DNA of 64,000 bases from Batillaria attramentaria (lineage: Eukaryota; Mollusca; Gastropoda; Batillariidae). A model generated the notes under the pieces. It was not told the DNA's origin. It made no database searches and saw only the letters and a program-made list of their open reading frames with translations. The position numbers and the translations under genes are program-made. The stretch is from positions 2,716,001 through 2,780,000 of the forward strand of contig JACVVK020000016.1 in assembly GCA_018292915.2 (NCBI GenBank). Reading direction: 5' to 3'. Of the stretch, positions 62,629 to 64,000 are shown in pieces; position 1 is the stretch's first letter; each line of letters opens with the position of its first letter.

Positions 62629-63731
62629 CAATGAAACCTCGCTTTTAACGAACAGGAAATAATTCCCCGGCCAAACCCCTTCTTTGCAAGACTAAATTTT
62701 CCTCGGATGTAACGAACTGGCCTTAACACAAAGCGTATAACGAACTCGCTTTTTACGAACAGTTTCTGTCAATTTACCCTCGGATATAACGAAATGGGAT
62801 CACTAAGCGGATACAGTGTTCCTATTTTTGCTACAAATCACAATGCGTCGATCAACACAGAAACGGCACAGGATTTGCCGAGGCGTCAAAAGTTCGAAAA
62901 CTCGCGCGTAGAGGCACTGCGGCCTGTGGAAGAGGCAGCTTCGTTACTTTTTTCTGAGGTCAGCATTCAGGGGAAGTCATCCTCGTGTGTGGTACGGTAG
63001 ACTCCAGAGTGCAGTCCCTCTTCGGCGGGTCGTGAAAATGGGTGAAGGCTATTTTGGAGGGAACTCGTACAGGTCTATTTTTAGACGGACGTCACCTGAG
63101 GTCATGGGATTCCGGAAACGCTAACCAAACTCTAACCCTAACCTTAACCCTAAGCCTAAAACTAACCCTAAACCTAACCCTAATCGTCTAAAAATAGACC
63201 TGTTCGAGTTCCCTCCATAATAGCCTCCCCCATGAAAATGGGACTACAGCCAGCGCCATTTTCAAAAAGTGGCGATTTTTTTTTTTAAAAAGAAAAGCGA
63301 CGACTTCTGTGTCATATGATTCGATTTGAAACGAAGTCTTGAATATCCGACCACTTTTCGTTTGGGCAAAATCTGGGCAATTATTGTTGCGCTTTGATGG
63401 CACTGTTTACGTGGTACACTGATCCAACAGGATGTGAGTAAACAGAGAGTGCCCCAGAGAGTGGTGGTACAAAACAAAATGTGTGTGTGTGTGTGAAATT
63501 AAGTCATTTTTAAAACTGAATCGAAGGTTTGAAGAGGGAGAATCTTGAAAACTCGCCTCAGTCGAATGTTACTGTTAAAAATTCTCATTATGTGGAAAAA
63601 CTCGCATATAAAGAATTTTCAAGCAGTTTTGTGAAAATTCGTTATATCCGAGTTTCTGATACAACAAAATTTGCTTATAACGAACACATTTTTTTTCCCC
63701 CTGGCGGATTCGTTATAAGCGGGTTCGACTG
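62629..63731. mobile_element. Tigger/pogo-like MITE 4
   Basis: Left end CAATGAAACCTCGCTTTTAA and inverted right end CAGTCGAACCCGCTTATAAC, flanked by TA (62627-62628 and 63732-63733). Subterminal words TAACGAAC and TATAACGAA repeat several times on both sides. A 68-codon frame at 62794-63000 is not recognised. A second element is inserted at 63043-63231. Confidence 0.75.
63043..63231. mobile_element. Foldback MITE with telomere-like core (MULE-like duplication)
   Basis: Two inverted arms of about 41 bases (63047-63087 and 63185-63225), containing TAGACCTG and AGTTCCCTCC, enclose irregular CTAACCCTAA repeats (about 63122-63184). TGAAAATGGG lies on both outer sides (63033-63042 and about 63233-63242), a 10-bp duplication in the range of MULE elements (9-11 bp). 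Confidence 0.6.
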
Positions 63732-63733
63732 TA

Positions 63734-63767
63734 TACTGCTGCATTCTGTTTGGCGGGAGTTTGCGAC

Positions 63768-63802
<35 letters not shown>

Positions 63803-64000
63803 GATGAAACCATGGCTGTGTCCTAAACCACCTCGTGGGAGGGCTTTTTACTTTGAGATGAAATGGTCAGTCATAATCTCCAGACATACCTTTCACTTTC
63901 CAAATTTTTGAAAAGAGTTATCGCCCATGTAAAGAAATTGGTCATGTTACGTATTTTTATGAAAAGGTTGTTCAAATGCCTTCATTTTCTAGACTTTGGA
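63734..64000. other. No gene seen
   Basis: Contains a TG run (about 63769-63792) running into CGCGCG. No coding signs up to the window end. Confidence 0.4.

Overview
The window is animal nuclear DNA, probably from a mollusc. The supporting signs are spliced genes with GT-AG introns averaging hundreds of bases to kilobases, metazoan gene families (Rab4, a TAF6L-type histone-fold protein, CCSAP), heavy loads of dispersed repeats and microsatellites, the frequent octamer TACATGTA, and Helentron-like elements with a tandem-repeat core of the kind described from bivalves and other invertebrates. There are no operons, CRISPR arrays or bacterial-type genes. The species cannot be fixed from the sequence alone.

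Host genes. (1) Two plus-strand exons (264-314 and 3290-3448) look like the start of a secreted protein; the intron between them is filled with a tandem array. (2) A TAF6-like transcription factor starts on the minus strand at 19566; two exons are visible (76 residues). (3) CCSAP (centriole, cilia and spindle-associated protein) is complete in three plus-strand coding exons, 27496-29523 (265 codons). (4) Rab4 GTPase is complete in seven minus-strand coding exons, 47228-40989 (211 codons), with a 2.95-kb piggyBac transposon inside its fifth intron. (5) Weaker calls are a basic/acidic exon ending at a CCHC-like knuckle (59846-59373), a possible first exon at 25723-25694, and an eroded coding region at 50.4-52.9 kb broken by two insertions.

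Mobile DNA makes up most of the rest. At 0.8-3.2 kb there is a ~555-bp tandem array, with an inverted relative at 33.0-33.6 kb. At 5.15-8.92 kb lies a young gag-only LTR retrotransposon with near-identical LTRs. At 10.2-11.2 kb there is a Tigger/pogo-type element. At 11.27-18.43 kb four elements are nested: a Ginger-like outer element with an integrase-type exon, then a LINE with RNase H and a tRNA-like head (exact 24-bp target duplication), then a hAT-like element, then an almost intact RTE-type LINE. Other elements include MITEs at 23.1-24.6, 31.4, 50.9, 60.0-61.1 and 62.6-63.7 kb, two tRNA-derived SINE families, and a 949-bp retroposon at 51.3-52.2 kb.

The most striking shared structure is a family present seven times (window start, 24.6, 31.8, 36.3, 48.2, 53.0 and 56.8 kb). 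Each fuller copy has a 5' terminal GGCTCCCTTGTG, a TG microsatellite, a core of ~130-150-bp tandem units, a matching inverted motif near the 3' end, and a final GC-rich hairpin followed by CTAG. This is the layout of non-autonomous Helentrons. Every core unit carries the motif TGACCTTGA facing TCAAGGTCA, which is the extended nuclear-receptor half-site bound by ERR/NR5A-type receptors, so the family disperses clustered candidate receptor-binding sites.
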